Of a DNA stretch of 64,000 bases, positions 12,201 through 23,112 are shown piece by piece. Origin of the DNA: Lithospermum erythrorhizon (taxonomy: Eukaryota; Streptophyta; Magnoliopsida; Boraginales; Boraginaceae); NCBI GenBank assembly GCA_019722365.1, contig JADFUC010001814.1, positions 31,339-95,338 on the forward strand. The letters run 5' to 3'. Both the position numbers and the translations under genes were made by a program. Every line of letters starts with the position of its first letter. The stretch's first letter is position 1. The notes beneath the pieces were generated by a model. That model did not search any database and was not told where the DNA came from. It worked only from the letters and a program-made list of their open reading frames with translations.

Positions 12201-13650
12201 GTGTAAGACTGAGTTAACGAGATGATAATTTAAGTAAGGGGAAAGTTGCTGTGGTAGTACTAACGAGCCGGTGTTAGGATAGCCGTCGGAAGCTATTGAA
12301 GAATGTTGAGTTCTAATATTCTTGAGGATGGGAGGAAAGGAAAAATGACTCTGCATTGAGTGATGAAGAACTTCTGAGGAGAATAGAACTTGATATGACT
12401 ACGCGGTGGGCAAGTTTCGTATGTTAAATTAATGAAGGAATGGCATTGGGTGGATGCGATAATATAGCCAAGTGAGCAGGAATTAGGATTCATAAGTCTT
12501 ATACGGGAGAAAGGAGGACTAAAGGAAGGTATGGAAGTCGGCAGATTGTGTCTTAACAATTTTGGTAGAAACTTGCGTTAACGATACTTGCTAGTATGAA
12601 AGTTCATAATGAAGTGTGATGTGAAGAGGAATATGGTAGATTGAAATTTTCAATTAGACTAGAACTAAGACACTGGGAGTGAGATTATGCGTAAAAGGGG
12701 ATATTGATAGCTTTTGGAGCTAGTAATAAGTTGTTCTGATAAAGGGTTATCAAGCAGGTGGTGTGAATGATCGGTTAACATTGTAGCATGGATGATATAT
12801 ATATGCGTGTTGTTGGAATTATCGTGTAGAATCGGATGTTGATAAATCATGGTAGGCCCAAATATATGATGTTAACCGTGAGCTTTAAGGGTATATATGC
12901 TATGGTGAGGTGAGATAATGATAACTTTATGGGTTAAGATGTTATGGCATGGCGTGGTGTTATTATAAATGAAATGAAAGTCTGAGGAAAAAAAAAACAC
13001 GATATTGACTTATACAATGATGAAATCATGATTTTATGAAAATGGTAAACGAATGTGTATGAAGTGTATGGTGGTAATGTATTGACGAGTGGCGATGTGA
13101 TGCATATACGTACAGGTAGACTAATATGTACAAGTTTGTTAAGTCGATATGACTATACTATGAAGTGGTGTTTTAAGAGGTATATATGTGGGAGCATTAC
13201 GAAATGGTGGAGTTATCGGTCATGTATTATATGTTAGTTATCTTTGAGAAACTTGGATGTATTCTTTGTACAAAATACGAATGTCAGTAATAAACAATTT
13301 GATGAGTGGGGTTTTTGATAAGAGAATTTAGTTGCATTAATGAATACGAAAGTCAACGGCGAGGTGATATTATGACACGAATTATGGCGGAGGCAGGCGA
13401 TATCGGTGATATGTATATTGATTTTGAGTGGTATTAATGATGGTTGATTTATGATATTCGCGTAATAAAATATGAATTGATGGGTGTTAGTGTAATATGG
13501 GATGAGAGGGCGTATATTAGTTGGGCTATATGACATGCGATGATTATGGCTATGTTGGAAAAGAATGTGATTGGTAATGAATGTCATGATATTCGGTAAT
13601 AGAGCATATTGAAGGCGAGTTGGGAGATAAAATCGGGTCTTATGTAAATT
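9289..13650 (+). other. Internal region with no recognisable coding sequence
   Basis: About 4.4 kb between primer site and polypurine tract. Stops are frequent in all plus frames. The longest open stretches on either strand (for example about 117 codons on the minus strand at 13234-13587) look like chance frames: low complexity, no zinc knuckle, no protease DTG/DSG, no YxDD. The size is near that of a full gypsy gag-pol, so either a LARD-like non-coding cargo or extreme decay is possible. Confidence 0.55.
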
Positions 13651-13654
13651 CGAG

Positions 13655-13681
13655 GGGCGAAATTTTATAAGGTGGGTAAGC
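13655..13681 (+). other. Polypurine tract region before the right LTR
   Basis: GGGGCGAAATTTTATAAGG followed by GGTGGGTAAG immediately precedes the right LTR start TGTGCTTAG. This arrangement (GACGAAA...TATAAGGGGGG, then LTR) is typical of the 3' end of chromovirus-type gypsy elements, where the purine run primes plus-strand synthesis. Confidence 0.6.
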
Positions 13682-16123
13682 TGTGCTTAGTTCCGTATTA
13701 ATATTATGAAATAGTATACTAGTTGCTCGATTGGAGTATTTGAGAAATCGAAATTTTAGTTGAATCGTTGGAGATACGACGAATCGATCGGTTGGTAGTG
13801 CGTTTCGGTATTTAAGATTTTAAAGTTGTAATCGAGTGGTATAATATTATTTGGGGATTAGAAGTTAAATTTATATTAGAGTTGTGTTGTTAAATCGAGA
13901 CGAGAATTAAGCCGAAAACCGAACGAGAAAGTGAGGAATTCTTGAGATATTTTGTACGGCCCACGGGACCTTTTTATCCTTATCTTCTCATCATTTTCCA
14001 CCACCCGACTTCATTTTCTTCTTTCTTCTTCTCTTAGGGCAAATGGTCATCCACCCCTCAAATTTTTTCTTAGATTTCTACCGCCGATTGTCGCTTTAAA
14101 TCAGAAAAACGAACTTGTGATATATACCTAAATAAATCTCATGTCAGCATCTAGGTAAGAAAGATCGAATCTCTTAGAGCGAGTTTTAAAGAGTTGACTT
14201 TCCTTGGATTTGGTTGACTTTTAGATCTTAATTATTATGGTATAGAAATGTTATCACAGGTATCGGTGAGGATTAGCAATGATTTTGAGTAGTTATTGGG
14301 GTTAGAAAGTGGTGTAAGTGTTATGTTGACTTTTATTGACTTTTCTTAAATTGACATTAAATGGTAATATGAGGTTAAAGGACTTTAATATAGTTGTTTG
14401 GGTATAGAATTATTGGTTTGGATATGGATAAGTAGAATTTTAGTTGAGAAAGTTGGGGAAAGTTCATTATAGCTTTAAATTGATTGAATTGGAGGTTGTA
14501 TTTAATGGATTAATTAGTTGTCAATTGATTGTTGGATTGATTAGAATGTGCTTGAAGTGTTGTTGTTGGGGTAATAATGTAATGACCGAATATTGAAAAT
14601 GTAGTTATGTTGGAATGTTAGAAGGGTATATCAATCTTGGGGATAGGATGATTGCTTAGAGTTGTAAATTGAATCGTGAGACGTGGTATAACACTCGGGA
14701 TATATATAGATGTTAAGAGAGGTTATTCTACGAGATGTATTATAATGTATAAATTCTTTGAATAGGAGTTGAGCCTGGATCTAGCATGAGGATTGCTGAG
14801 AGTCATGATTACTACTTTTGGGCTCGAGGTGAGTACAAATCTCACGATGGGAACCTTTTATGTATATTATGTTGTATATATTACATGTGATATCTTGGGA
14901 TTCTGATTTGTGTATTGTGTGATTATGATTGATCTTATGTGTAAAATGTGATTTATGATTCATATTATGAAATAATTGAGATTTTGAGTTATATTATGAG
15001 ATAATTGAGATTATGATTCATATCATGAGATATTATTGATTATGATTTATATCATGGGATAGTTTTGAATATGATTCATGTTATGAGATTTTGTGTGGTA
15101 CATTGTCGCGTATTGTTTGTGTCTTGATGTGTTTGATTGCTGTGTGTTACTTGCAGATGGTGACCAGGCCGGGAGGTTTGGTGTGGTGTGCATATTGTGT
15201 GGGTTGCCAGGTGGATTCGGGGAGGTTTGAATGATATCTGGCATTGAGGTGTAGCCTCGGTCGGGAGGATGGAGGGTGGGCACAAATGGAATTATGTGGA
15301 GGTGGATTCGCCGTATGTGTATTATTTGGAGGTGGATTCCTCGTGTGTGTATTATTTGAATTAAGTTCTCGTATGTGTGTATTATTTGGAGGTGGATTAT
15401 ACGTGTGTGTATTATTTGGAGGTGGATTCCTCATTTGATACCTTTGTGTCTCTTGGCTTGTTTCCATGAATGAATATGCGTTATTTATGTGATAAGCTCA
15501 GTGTATAGTTTTTATGTAACATCATGTAAGAGGATTCTATGTGAGTTGTGGTTTGTTATGCATTGTGTGGCCTGGTTGATATGTAAGCATATATTATTAT
15601 TTATAGAGTATGAATATGTATGTAGGGACGAATACGTGGTATTTGTATTCTTTCAGAACAATAAATCTTTCTCATGGTGGGCGTTTATCGCAGGTTCTAA
15701 GAGGTTGATCGCGGAGGTTGTTGAGAAGTTGCATTGATAGGCTGCAGATTGAAGATGTAGATGAGGCGGTGGTGGCGTATGAATTCCTCGTAGGTCATTT
15801 CCACTTTTGTTGTCGATTTGTATATTGTTAGACTTGGAGTATTGTATTTCATTGAAGTGCAGTTTGTCATCACTTTCACATGTTATTATTTTAGTTTCTT
15901 GTGTATCTTTGAGTTGTATAATTAAGGTGAATTTGTATTATGTTTTTAGATTTGTTTTATTGTATATATTTAGTTCACCACGATGGACAAAGAACTTATT
16001 TTTATTATTATTAATGTCAAATGAAGTCTTTTATGTTGTCATCCATCGATCGGTGACACAAATTGTGGGGTTGTTGATGACCTTAATCACCAAGGCGACC
16101 TGACACAGGCGAGTCAAGTTACA
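13682..16123 (+). repeat. Right LTR of the 6839-16123 element
   Basis: It matches the left LTR block by block, including the CGTTGGAGATACGACGAATC block (13766), GGTAAGAAAG (14153), near-identical DNA at 14187-14450, the GAGGTGAGTACAAATCTCAC motif (14827), the minisatellite (15294-15440) and the terminus GTTACA (16118-16123). Many differences from the left copy are 1-4 bp indels in homopolymers rather than substitutions. Confidence 0.8.
15294..15440 (+). repeat. LTR minisatellite, right copy
   Basis: About four units of TATTATTTGGAGGTGGATTC plus spacer, one of them shortened. It occupies the same LTR position as the array at 8446-8610. Confidence 0.75.
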
Positions 16124-17750
16124 GGTGTAGGCTGCTGAGAAACAGTGAATATCTACCTCGAGTGGACATTAACCGCACTCTCGATTAGTGTAATTTAAAA
16201 TCATTAAATTTGCATAAGGATAAATGGGTATTTCAAAATGCTATACAGTAATATGGCCATCATATAAAATCATCCGTCTGGTCATTTGCCAAATCGTAAC
16301 TTATAGGCTCGTCCAGCTGGAACATAAATATTTCGAATAAAGGATAACAAGATAATCATGCATTTCCCAAAAACAATATATGATATCCAAATAAGTCCTG
16401 ACTTCTATTATATCGGTCAAGCATGGTAAGGCAGCCCACGACTATACAACTAGACCGCTGACCTTTCTGACCACACGGCAATACTATGTTACTTAACCTA
16501 CCTTTCAAGCTCATTCATTCCGAACTCTTGGTCGGCTCGATCAACTCATATCGGCTCGTGTTAACTCATATCAACACATATCCGGTTTCCTACGTCTAAT
16601 GCGCATATAATCAACCTCGACTGCGGGAGAAACTTATGCCCGTCGACATAGCTATCACCGAATCGTGAGTGCGAAGCAAAACACCGCTTATCTAGAATTG
16701 CCAGGCAAATCTTGGATAATACAACTCAACATGCATCATCGACTCAGCGGCATACACGTAGTATAGGCCTGACACGGAGTAGTACAACCCGTCGTATAAA
16801 CCAGCTCGCCAATATTTAAATGCTTGTCAAATTCAGCCAATGAAGACACCATAAACACCAAAATGACCAAAATAGCCACGAAAGTGCTTTCAATGTAATT
16901 ACGACCCAACTGTTCAAGAAAGCGCCTATGAATCCCGTAAGACAACATACCTTTCAACTACTCAATCCAACATATGTTCAACAATCGAAGCCTGAGAAAT
17001 ATATAAATAAACATGCTCACAATTTTATCAAAAGTAACACATTCCACGAAAAGTAAATTAATCTACAGTGAGATAAATACTCGCGGCTGGCAAAAATAAA
17101 TGTCGTCTAGCTAATCGTGCCATTCCCCAACCTAATAACAAATTTAATTACTACTTCACTACAATCGCCCGTTTAGTTTTTTAACTATCCGACTTACATG
17201 ATTATAGTTGCTCGAGCTATGGCTACAGGTGATAATATTACTCTGGCATTTAACGACTAATAAAACAACCAATTCCAACCACCCCAAATCACTAATCACG
17301 TCATTTACTCACCCGTCCAACGCTGCTTAATCCGTCAATGATCAGTTCCTCGACTTGATTAATCCAATAAATCATAAATTCAAAACCCAAATTCTACTCA
17401 CTTACAAAGCCTAACTTCATAGTATTCTCTTACAATCAACATCAAAACATCACTTATGCTCCAAAACAACTATATTAAGTCCCATGTCCTTAATCTGATT
17501 TAAGGAAATTTGGGAAAAAAGTCAACAAAGTCAACTCATAATCGACCTGTTCAACCCTTGAATCGATTATAATCACCTCAAATCATAATTCAAGCCTAGA
17601 GGATATTTCTATACCATTTAACTTTAAAAATTCAAAACCAAAAGTCAACTAAAATTAAACCTACCAAAAACTTAAGAAAATATCCACTAAACTGGCTTTG
17701 CTTACGCTTGATGTGTAGGGAATGGCGAGGAAAGATGAAAATCAACTTTA
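16124..17750 (-). mobile_element. Gypsy LTR-like sequence, minus strand
   Basis: Near 17515-17660 it carries AAGTCAACAAAGTCAACTC and AAAAGTCAACTAAAATTAA, the reverse complement of the GTTGACTTT motifs found in every plus-strand LTR here, in the expected place for a minus-strand copy. No open frame of note. It ends where the Athila-like internal region resumes at about 17760. It may be the right part of the LTR that begins at 6436. Confidence 0.45.
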
Positions 17751-17810
17751 AATGTCTTGAACAAGGCTACGAGTAGTTAGTCTAGATGAGGAAAAGATCA
17801 AGGAGGTGAA

Positions 17811-17996
17811 TTGAAGCCGTATGTTTCCTTGGGGTACCGTTTCCCAGACTCTTCTGATGAAATGGTTAAGTCTTTCTCTGAACATTATGACAAGCTTTCT
17901 AAAGTAGATGTTAATTTACCTCTACTTAATGTTCTTAAAAATATTCCTGCTTATGCTACTTTCATTAAAGAATTAATTGGTAAGAGGCGTAAATGA
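17811..17996 (+). pseudogene. Athila-type gag-protease spacer fragment
   Basis: The open stretch encodes FSEHYDKLSKVDVNLPLLNV, followed by LKNIPAYATFIKELIGKRRK and a stop. Plant Athila-group polyproteins have a very similar block between gag and protease (F...L..L.INIPL.EAL..MP.Y.KFLK.L...KRK). It therefore continues the element whose gag remnant stops at 4853, now 13 kb away because of nested insertions. Confidence 0.65.
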
Positions 17997-18160
17997 GATG
18001 AAAATGATATCTTTAGAAGTTAGTTTCAAGTTAAGCGGCCAGGTAGTTTCATTATAGATATGAAGTTAGGGGACTTAAAAGGAGCAAAAGTTATGCTAGA
18101 TAGGTGCTAGTATAAAACTAGGATTAGGAGAACTTAAACTGACAGTATTTATGCAGTTAG

Positions 18161-18403
18161 TTGATAATTAAAACAAAATATCCCAAAGGTATATTAGAGA
18201 ACGTTCTGGTTCAAATTAAGAAACTTATTGTCCTTGTTGACTTTGTTGTGCTTGAGATAGAAAAGTTGCACGTTGGTAAGTATGAAACTCCAATTTTATT
18301 GGGGAGACCTTTTATGGCAGTAACTAATACTATTATTGATGTACGTAATGAGAAGATTTCCATGAGCATGCTAGATCACACAATTAACATTTTCTGTATT
18401 TAA
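18161..18403 (+). pseudogene. Athila-type aspartic protease fragment
   Basis: It encodes YPKGILENVLVQIKKLIVLV, DFVVLEIE, then YETPILLGRPFMAVTNTIID followed by VRNEKISMSM. This is the C-terminal half of the gypsy retroviral-type protease (YP.G.IEDVLV.V..F..PVDFVVLDME...PLILGRPFLAT....IDV..G.L...). The catalytic D(S/T)G should lie upstream near 18060-18140, where the frame is disrupted. It would have processed Gag-Pol; this copy is dead. The next open stretch (18516-18722) may be decayed pol but is not recognised. Confidence 0.7.
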
Positions 18404-18825
18404 CATTTGTTTATATACTGAGGTAATTATTGTCTCTTAGTTGATGAGTTGAGCACAGATACTCTTGGAGGTGACGTTTCTAATAACGAGGATGACTTGA
18501 ACCTCATCATTATAAATGGGTTGTTGTGCGATATTGGACAAAAGAGAATGGAAATTGGAGCTTAAGAAAATTGTCAAGAAAGACATCAGATATCCTTGTC
18601 CTTTTAATGAGTCACACTTAAAGAGTTCGACTGATGCGAATGGTACATCAGGAAAAGTTTTAATCGTCAATTTAACGTCGGATGAACTACATAATAAAGG
18701 AGGAGCGAAATTTCCAAATTAACCGTAGAAGTGGTGGTAACTTTAGGTGTGCGCGGTTGAGTGCTTCGTCTTGCTCGGGCAGTTAATCTGACGCTTGGTG
18801 GGAAGCTGACCTATCATTTTTGTTT

Positions 18826-19697
18826 GGCTAATTAGTTGTTTGCCAGCGAACTGCTCGTTTAATTTTCAGCTTGCCCCTTAGCTATCGGTCTTTTCGAGGG
18901 ATGCCCACGGCCTGTTATTTCAACTTTAAACAACAAAATGGCTAACACTGCGTTAACTAAATTATACGAGATACATTTAAAATATTTTACATAATTAAAA
19001 TAAAACTACCTTAGCTTTTCTTTACATGGCCTTCCTTTAACCCGCCTCACTGAAACTTATTAGACTTTCTTGACCTTGTTCTTCTTTCATACCCTATCCT
19101 CCCTGAACTTTCACCGACCACGATTTCTTGTTTGACATTGGTGGTTAGGTAAAAGACCGAAGAAAAAACTCTGAGGTAGGGGGAGGTATGATAGGGGTGG
19201 TTAATTGAATCGGGGGAGGAAGTTTAGTGCGAGAGGAAGGAGTAGGGTGGAATCGTTAAATAAAAGAAATTTTAGTTGATGAAAGTTTAGGGGAGTAAAG
19301 TTCGGGGAGGGAGGGTGGGGTGGGGTGTGGTGTGTTAAACAAAAATTGGTGGTTGGTGAAAGTTCATGGGGAAGGGATGAGGTAGAGTGTGTGAAAGCGA
19401 GAAAGTTGTGGTTGGTGAAAGTTTAGGGAGAGAGTGGGGTGTGAAAGAAAGTTGTGGTTAGTAAAGTTTAGGTTGGAAGATGGAGGTGTGTCAAAGAAGA
19501 AAGTTGTGGGGTTTTATTCTAATTATGTAAAATATTTTAAATGTGCCACCTATACTTTAGTTTAGTGTTAGAGATAAAGTAGTCATTTTGTTGTTTAAAG
19601 TTGAAATAATAGGTCCAGGAATCCCTGCAAAGAAATAATAGTTCAGGGGGCAAGTTGAAAATTAAACAATAATTTTGGGACAAACAACTAATTAGCC
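18826..19697. mobile_element. Mutator-type non-autonomous foldback element, 872 bp
   Basis: The ends are long inverted repeats of about 190 bp: left starts GGCTAATTAGTTGTTTG, right ends with its reverse complement, and both arms go on through matching TTTAATTTTCA, TATTTCAACTTTAAACAACA and CATTTAAAATATTTTACATA blocks. The element is flanked by an exact 9-bp direct repeat TTTTTGTTT at 18817-18825 and 19698-19706. Long terminal inverted repeats plus a 9-bp duplication are the mark of the Mutator (MULE) superfamily. The interior carries no gene but has a short tandem array (about 19260-19490) of GTGGTTGGTGAAAGTTTAGG-like units. Confidence 0.8.
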
Positions 19698-19706
19698 TTT
19701 TTGTTT

Positions 19707-20584
19707 TTTTCATCTACATGTTCTTTGTGACAAAAAAATATTGAAAAAGCAATTGAAAATCCCGTAGGATAGCCACCGACTTTCATTTGGGGGAACGATA
19801 TAGCATATCAAATAATGATGAAGCCAGCTATTTTGTTCCTAAATATAATTTTGTAACTCTGACACTTAAAAATAGGGAGGCAAAATAGTCATTTTATGGC
19901 TCAAACAAACACTATTTGGAGTGCGTGTATAACAACTTCGACGTTTGGCACATGTTTTTGACTTCCTAAAAAAAGTAAAAACAATTCTCGCGTCGGTGAA
20001 CCCACTCCACTTTTCTTAACCTATGACGATACTCATTTCATTTCTTTCAGCCTCTACCGCTGACCGTACCACTCCCTTTACTTAGCACTTCGCATGCGTA
20101 GCGCCTTTCCCTCATGGCTCTACGCTTGTTCGCCTTAACTAAAACCATGACCCCAGCCACTTTAGGCCACAAAGTACCATTGTTATTTTTTTTTTAATTT
20201 GCGCATTCATGGGTGAGTTTATTTTCATAATTTTCATTTCTTTTTTTTCTCATAGTATTATTTTCATTTTTATTTTGTGTTTTTCATTTTTGTATTGTTT
20301 ATTCTGTTTGGTAGAGTCTAATTTTTTAGTGTAGATTTGAATTGCAACAATGGTGGGCAACGAGGGTGTTTGCATTTGTCGGCTCAATCATTCGTTTTCT
20401 CACATAGAGTTGGTATTTTTACGTTTTGTTCTATAGTATTTTTTATTTTTTTTGTGTTTTGTTATTTAAATCTTATTTTCATGTTAATTAGTAGGCGGTG
20501 GTGTTGGCGTGATTGTCACAGGGTAGTTTGAGTTTGTTTCATTTAGCGAATTATTATGTACGTTAGGGGATAATGTGGAGTTTT
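19707..20584 (+). other. Athila-like element, decayed internal DNA without recognised genes
   Basis: No motif of reverse transcriptase, RNase H or integrase could be seen. The DNA is T-rich on the plus strand in its second half (20180-20340). A 64-codon open frame at 20337-20531 has no known match and is probably chance. Confidence 0.4.
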
Positions 20585-21957
20585 AAGTGTGGGGGAGTGA
20601 ATTTGAATTTTGGCTTTGCTTGAGTCTGTACCTTGTTTGATGATGTTAATTTGTCTTCATACTTGTCGTATATTCTTTCGTTGATGGTGAAGTTTATGAT
20701 GTATTTAAGAGACTCTAGTAGACTAGATAGGTTAAAGACACTTTGCTTTGAGTATTATATCAGTCGCCCAGCGATTGACTAATGATGTTAGAGGATGATA
20801 GTTGATAGATAGTGGATAACAACCTACACATTGTGAGATTTTGTGCCTTCAATTTAACTGAATTCTTTTGATATGTGGTGCTCGTACTTGATACAATTCT
20901 TCGTAAGCTGCTTTGAAGCATATCGATTTTATTATGTGCATCGTAAGAATGATTAAGGCATTTAGAATTATCCGCTCTTTATCATAAAGCCAACCTTAAA
21001 TTAATCCATTAGTAAGTCCCGTTGAGCCTTATGTTTGACCTCTTTGTTAAATTAATCACTTAGTAACCTCGTTGAGCCTTATATTTGACCTCTTTCTTGT
21101 ATAAACCACATTGAATGAGCCGGTAGCCTTATTTTCTTTATTATCCATTATTGAACCTACTTGAGGATTATGATATCTATTAGATTCACCATGTGCGTTA
21201 TTGAATAAGTGTTCTTGTTGTGGTGTATACAAAGAGATAAGTGTGGGGGAATTTGAAGATATAAGTGTAAATTGAGCTACTAGACCGTAATGAAAAAAAA
21301 AGAATGAAAAAAAAATTGAAAAAAATAAAAAATTAAAGTTGTATTCCTTCTTATGTTGTTTCAATTCAAGGTTTAGTAGCTTGAAGTCATAAAAGAAGAA
21401 TGTTGTGTGTTGTTGATTATGATGATAAATTGAGCTAAAAATGGTGAGCTTTAAGTTGTGAAGTTGGAATGTCAAATGATGTTTGGCATTTGGTGAATTT
21501 AATTAGATTTCATAATTCCTCATGTTAAGTCGAGTCAAATAATTCTACATACATTATAAAATTTTCAAATTTATAATCTTGTGAAGTATTAAATAAACTT
21601 GTATTGCATTAAGTATAAATTAGATTGTTAGATTGTATAATCAAGTCTATTGTAGAATATATCTAGTATTCAGTTGAGGGGTAAACCTTTAGCCAATATA
21701 CAAATGTTGATTGATGCGATATCACGAGAGAGATGTCAGCTTACATTAATTGTTTGAATTTGATGAATTTTAGAGATTGTGTATTTGCAAGGTTCATGAG
21801 ACATGCGCGTGATTTAAAGTCTTGATTCAAGTCTAGTCAAACTTGTTCTCTAATATGTGTTAGTGCTTGAGTCTGTTGACCTTTTGGATATACTTGAACT
21901 TGAATGAACTGAATGTATTTACTTGAGGATAAGTAATGATTTAAGTGTGGGGGAGTT
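20585..21957 (+). other. Athila-like 3' non-coding region with three polypurine-tract-like copies
   Basis: AAGTGTGGGGGAG-type tracts occur at 20585-20598, 21238-21252 and 21943-21956; the last abuts the right LTR and is the functional position. Between them the DNA is AT-rich with a tandem duplication at about 21001-21105. Long non-coding 3' regions are usual in Athila-group elements. Confidence 0.55.
21001..21105 (+). repeat. Tandem duplication, about 52-bp unit
   Basis: Two adjoining imperfect units each hold CGTTGAGCCTTAT followed by TTTGACCTCTTT, and a third partial copy follows (TGAGCCGGTAGCCTTAT). Confidence 0.65.
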
Positions 21958-23112
21958 TGATTAGTTAATAATTGTCATAATTTTTAGGATAATTTTGGGT
22001 ATTTTATTACTCATAGTTTGATTGGTTTGGTTGTTTAATTGACAAATATCATTTATTATGTGAGTTCGATCTTTTTATTATTATTTGGAAAAAATGTGCT
22101 AATTTAGACAGCAAAAAGACTCGAAGAAGTCAAGTCCAAGTCACGTTATTTTATTCAGTAGAATAGGCAAAGGATTGGATCGAGAATTTAAAAAGAAAAG
22201 AAATGCCTTTATCTTTAAAAGCCGGAAGAGCAAAAAAGGACAAAAGCTTAACCTAATTCATGCGTCTAATGACGAAAAGCTAGCAATTGTACATTCATTG
22301 CTTAGGCTCTCATGAGTGAGAGCAGCAATTAAGATTTTCATTATACAACAATAAATTCGTTTTGTTGAAGAAGAATTGTTATTATTTTTATAACTTTATT
22401 CATCTTCTAGTTAATTATGCTTTCAAGAATATTATTTATGATTTATTTAAATTATGAGTAGTAAACTAGAATTTATTAATGCTTAGAGTTTTGATGTAAA
22501 TGCGACAATTGTATCTTATTAAATTTTGGATTTATTATTTATGCACTATTAATTATTGAATTTGATTCGATTGTTTTAGAATCTGACCAATTTTTTTATA
22601 TGAGAATCCTTGAGTATTATCTAGCCTTCGATCCGAAAGTAAGGCATAATAGATTATTTGATTAGTTAATTAGTAAGTTGTTATACGGAAGTGTGAAACA
22701 TATTAATAATAGATTTACTTGAGCTTCAGTTTCTAGTATTATTAGTTTTGCTAGTTACATAAGAGATTAATTAAACTGGAAATACTCGGAGAACACAATG
22801 AGCCGAGCGATTTATGCGAATTAACGAAAATGGGACCACCCAATTGTTGATAATTCCATTATTGGGGTATAAAATACTACTTTGTTATGTGAAATCGATA
22901 CCTCTACAGTAATCCTTTTTAATCGTTATCCATTTTAATTCCATTTAAGTTTAATTAGTTTTATGGCAATCAATTAGTTTCGTTTTCGTTTTCATTTACA
23001 ATTACAAGTAATTTATGTAAACAAGTTCTGCAGTGGATTAGGCCCTTGCTTGAATACTATCTGCTACGGAATTTCACCGTTATAACTGCGAAGAATATAA
23101 TTTGTTCCATCA
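21958..23112 (+). repeat. Right LTR of the Athila-like element
   Basis: It starts TGATTAGTTAATAATTGTC directly after the purine tract and ends GTTCCATCA. It aligns along its whole length with 3112-4214. Confidence 0.8.

Larger units (their letters stand above)
6839..16123 (+). mobile_element. Complete LTR-internal-LTR gypsy unit without recognisable genes
   Basis: Direct repeats at 6839-9269 (2431 bp) and 13682-16123 (2442 bp) both begin TGT and end GTTACA. The left is followed by TTTGGTATCCGAGCTTAGG, one change from the tRNA-iMet-type site TGGTATCAGAGC common in plant gypsy elements. The right is preceded by GGGGCGAAATTTTATAAGG and a GGTGGGTAAG purine tract, the usual 3' end of chromovirus-type internal regions. 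Segments 7328-7590 and 14187-14450 are nearly identical. The 4.4 kb internal part has no plus-strand open frame above about 65 codons and no gag, protease, RT or integrase motif that I can recognise. It is either a non-autonomous derivative or heavily decayed. Confidence 0.8.
3112..23112 (+). mobile_element. Athila-like Ty3/gypsy retrotransposon, broken by nested insertions
   Basis: Two direct repeats at 3112-4214 and 21958-23112 begin TGATTAGTT and end ATCA, giving TG...CA termini. The left one is followed by a degenerate tRNA-Asp-type primer site; the right one is preceded by the purine tract GTGTGGGGGAG. Between them, in the right order and on the same strand, lie a Retrotrans_gag fragment (about 4560-4853), a gag-protease spacer (17811-17996) and a retroviral-type protease fragment (18161-18403). 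No reverse transcriptase or integrase was recognised after the protease, so pol is largely deleted. About 12.9 kb between gag and spacer is foreign gypsy LTR material. The two LTRs are clearly diverged. Candidate 5-bp flanks (CACCG left, CACAT right) agree only in part, so no target duplication is claimed. Confidence 0.75.

Noticed and set aside
13234..13587. Open frame of 117 codons on the minus strand inside the 6839-16123 element
   Set aside because: His/Asn/Ile-rich, no domain, opposite to the element's strand, in a stop-poor but compositionally biased stretch; looks like chance.
15147..15467. Frame of 106 codons on the minus strand with repeated NPPPNNTHT-like peptides
   Set aside because: It is the LTR minisatellite read on the other strand; the repeat peptides follow from the DNA repeat and there is no sign of a gene.
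21056..21475. Open frame of 139 codons on the minus strand
   Set aside because: Antisense to the 3' non-coding region of the Athila-like element and driven by AT-rich runs (many F and H); no recognisable motif.
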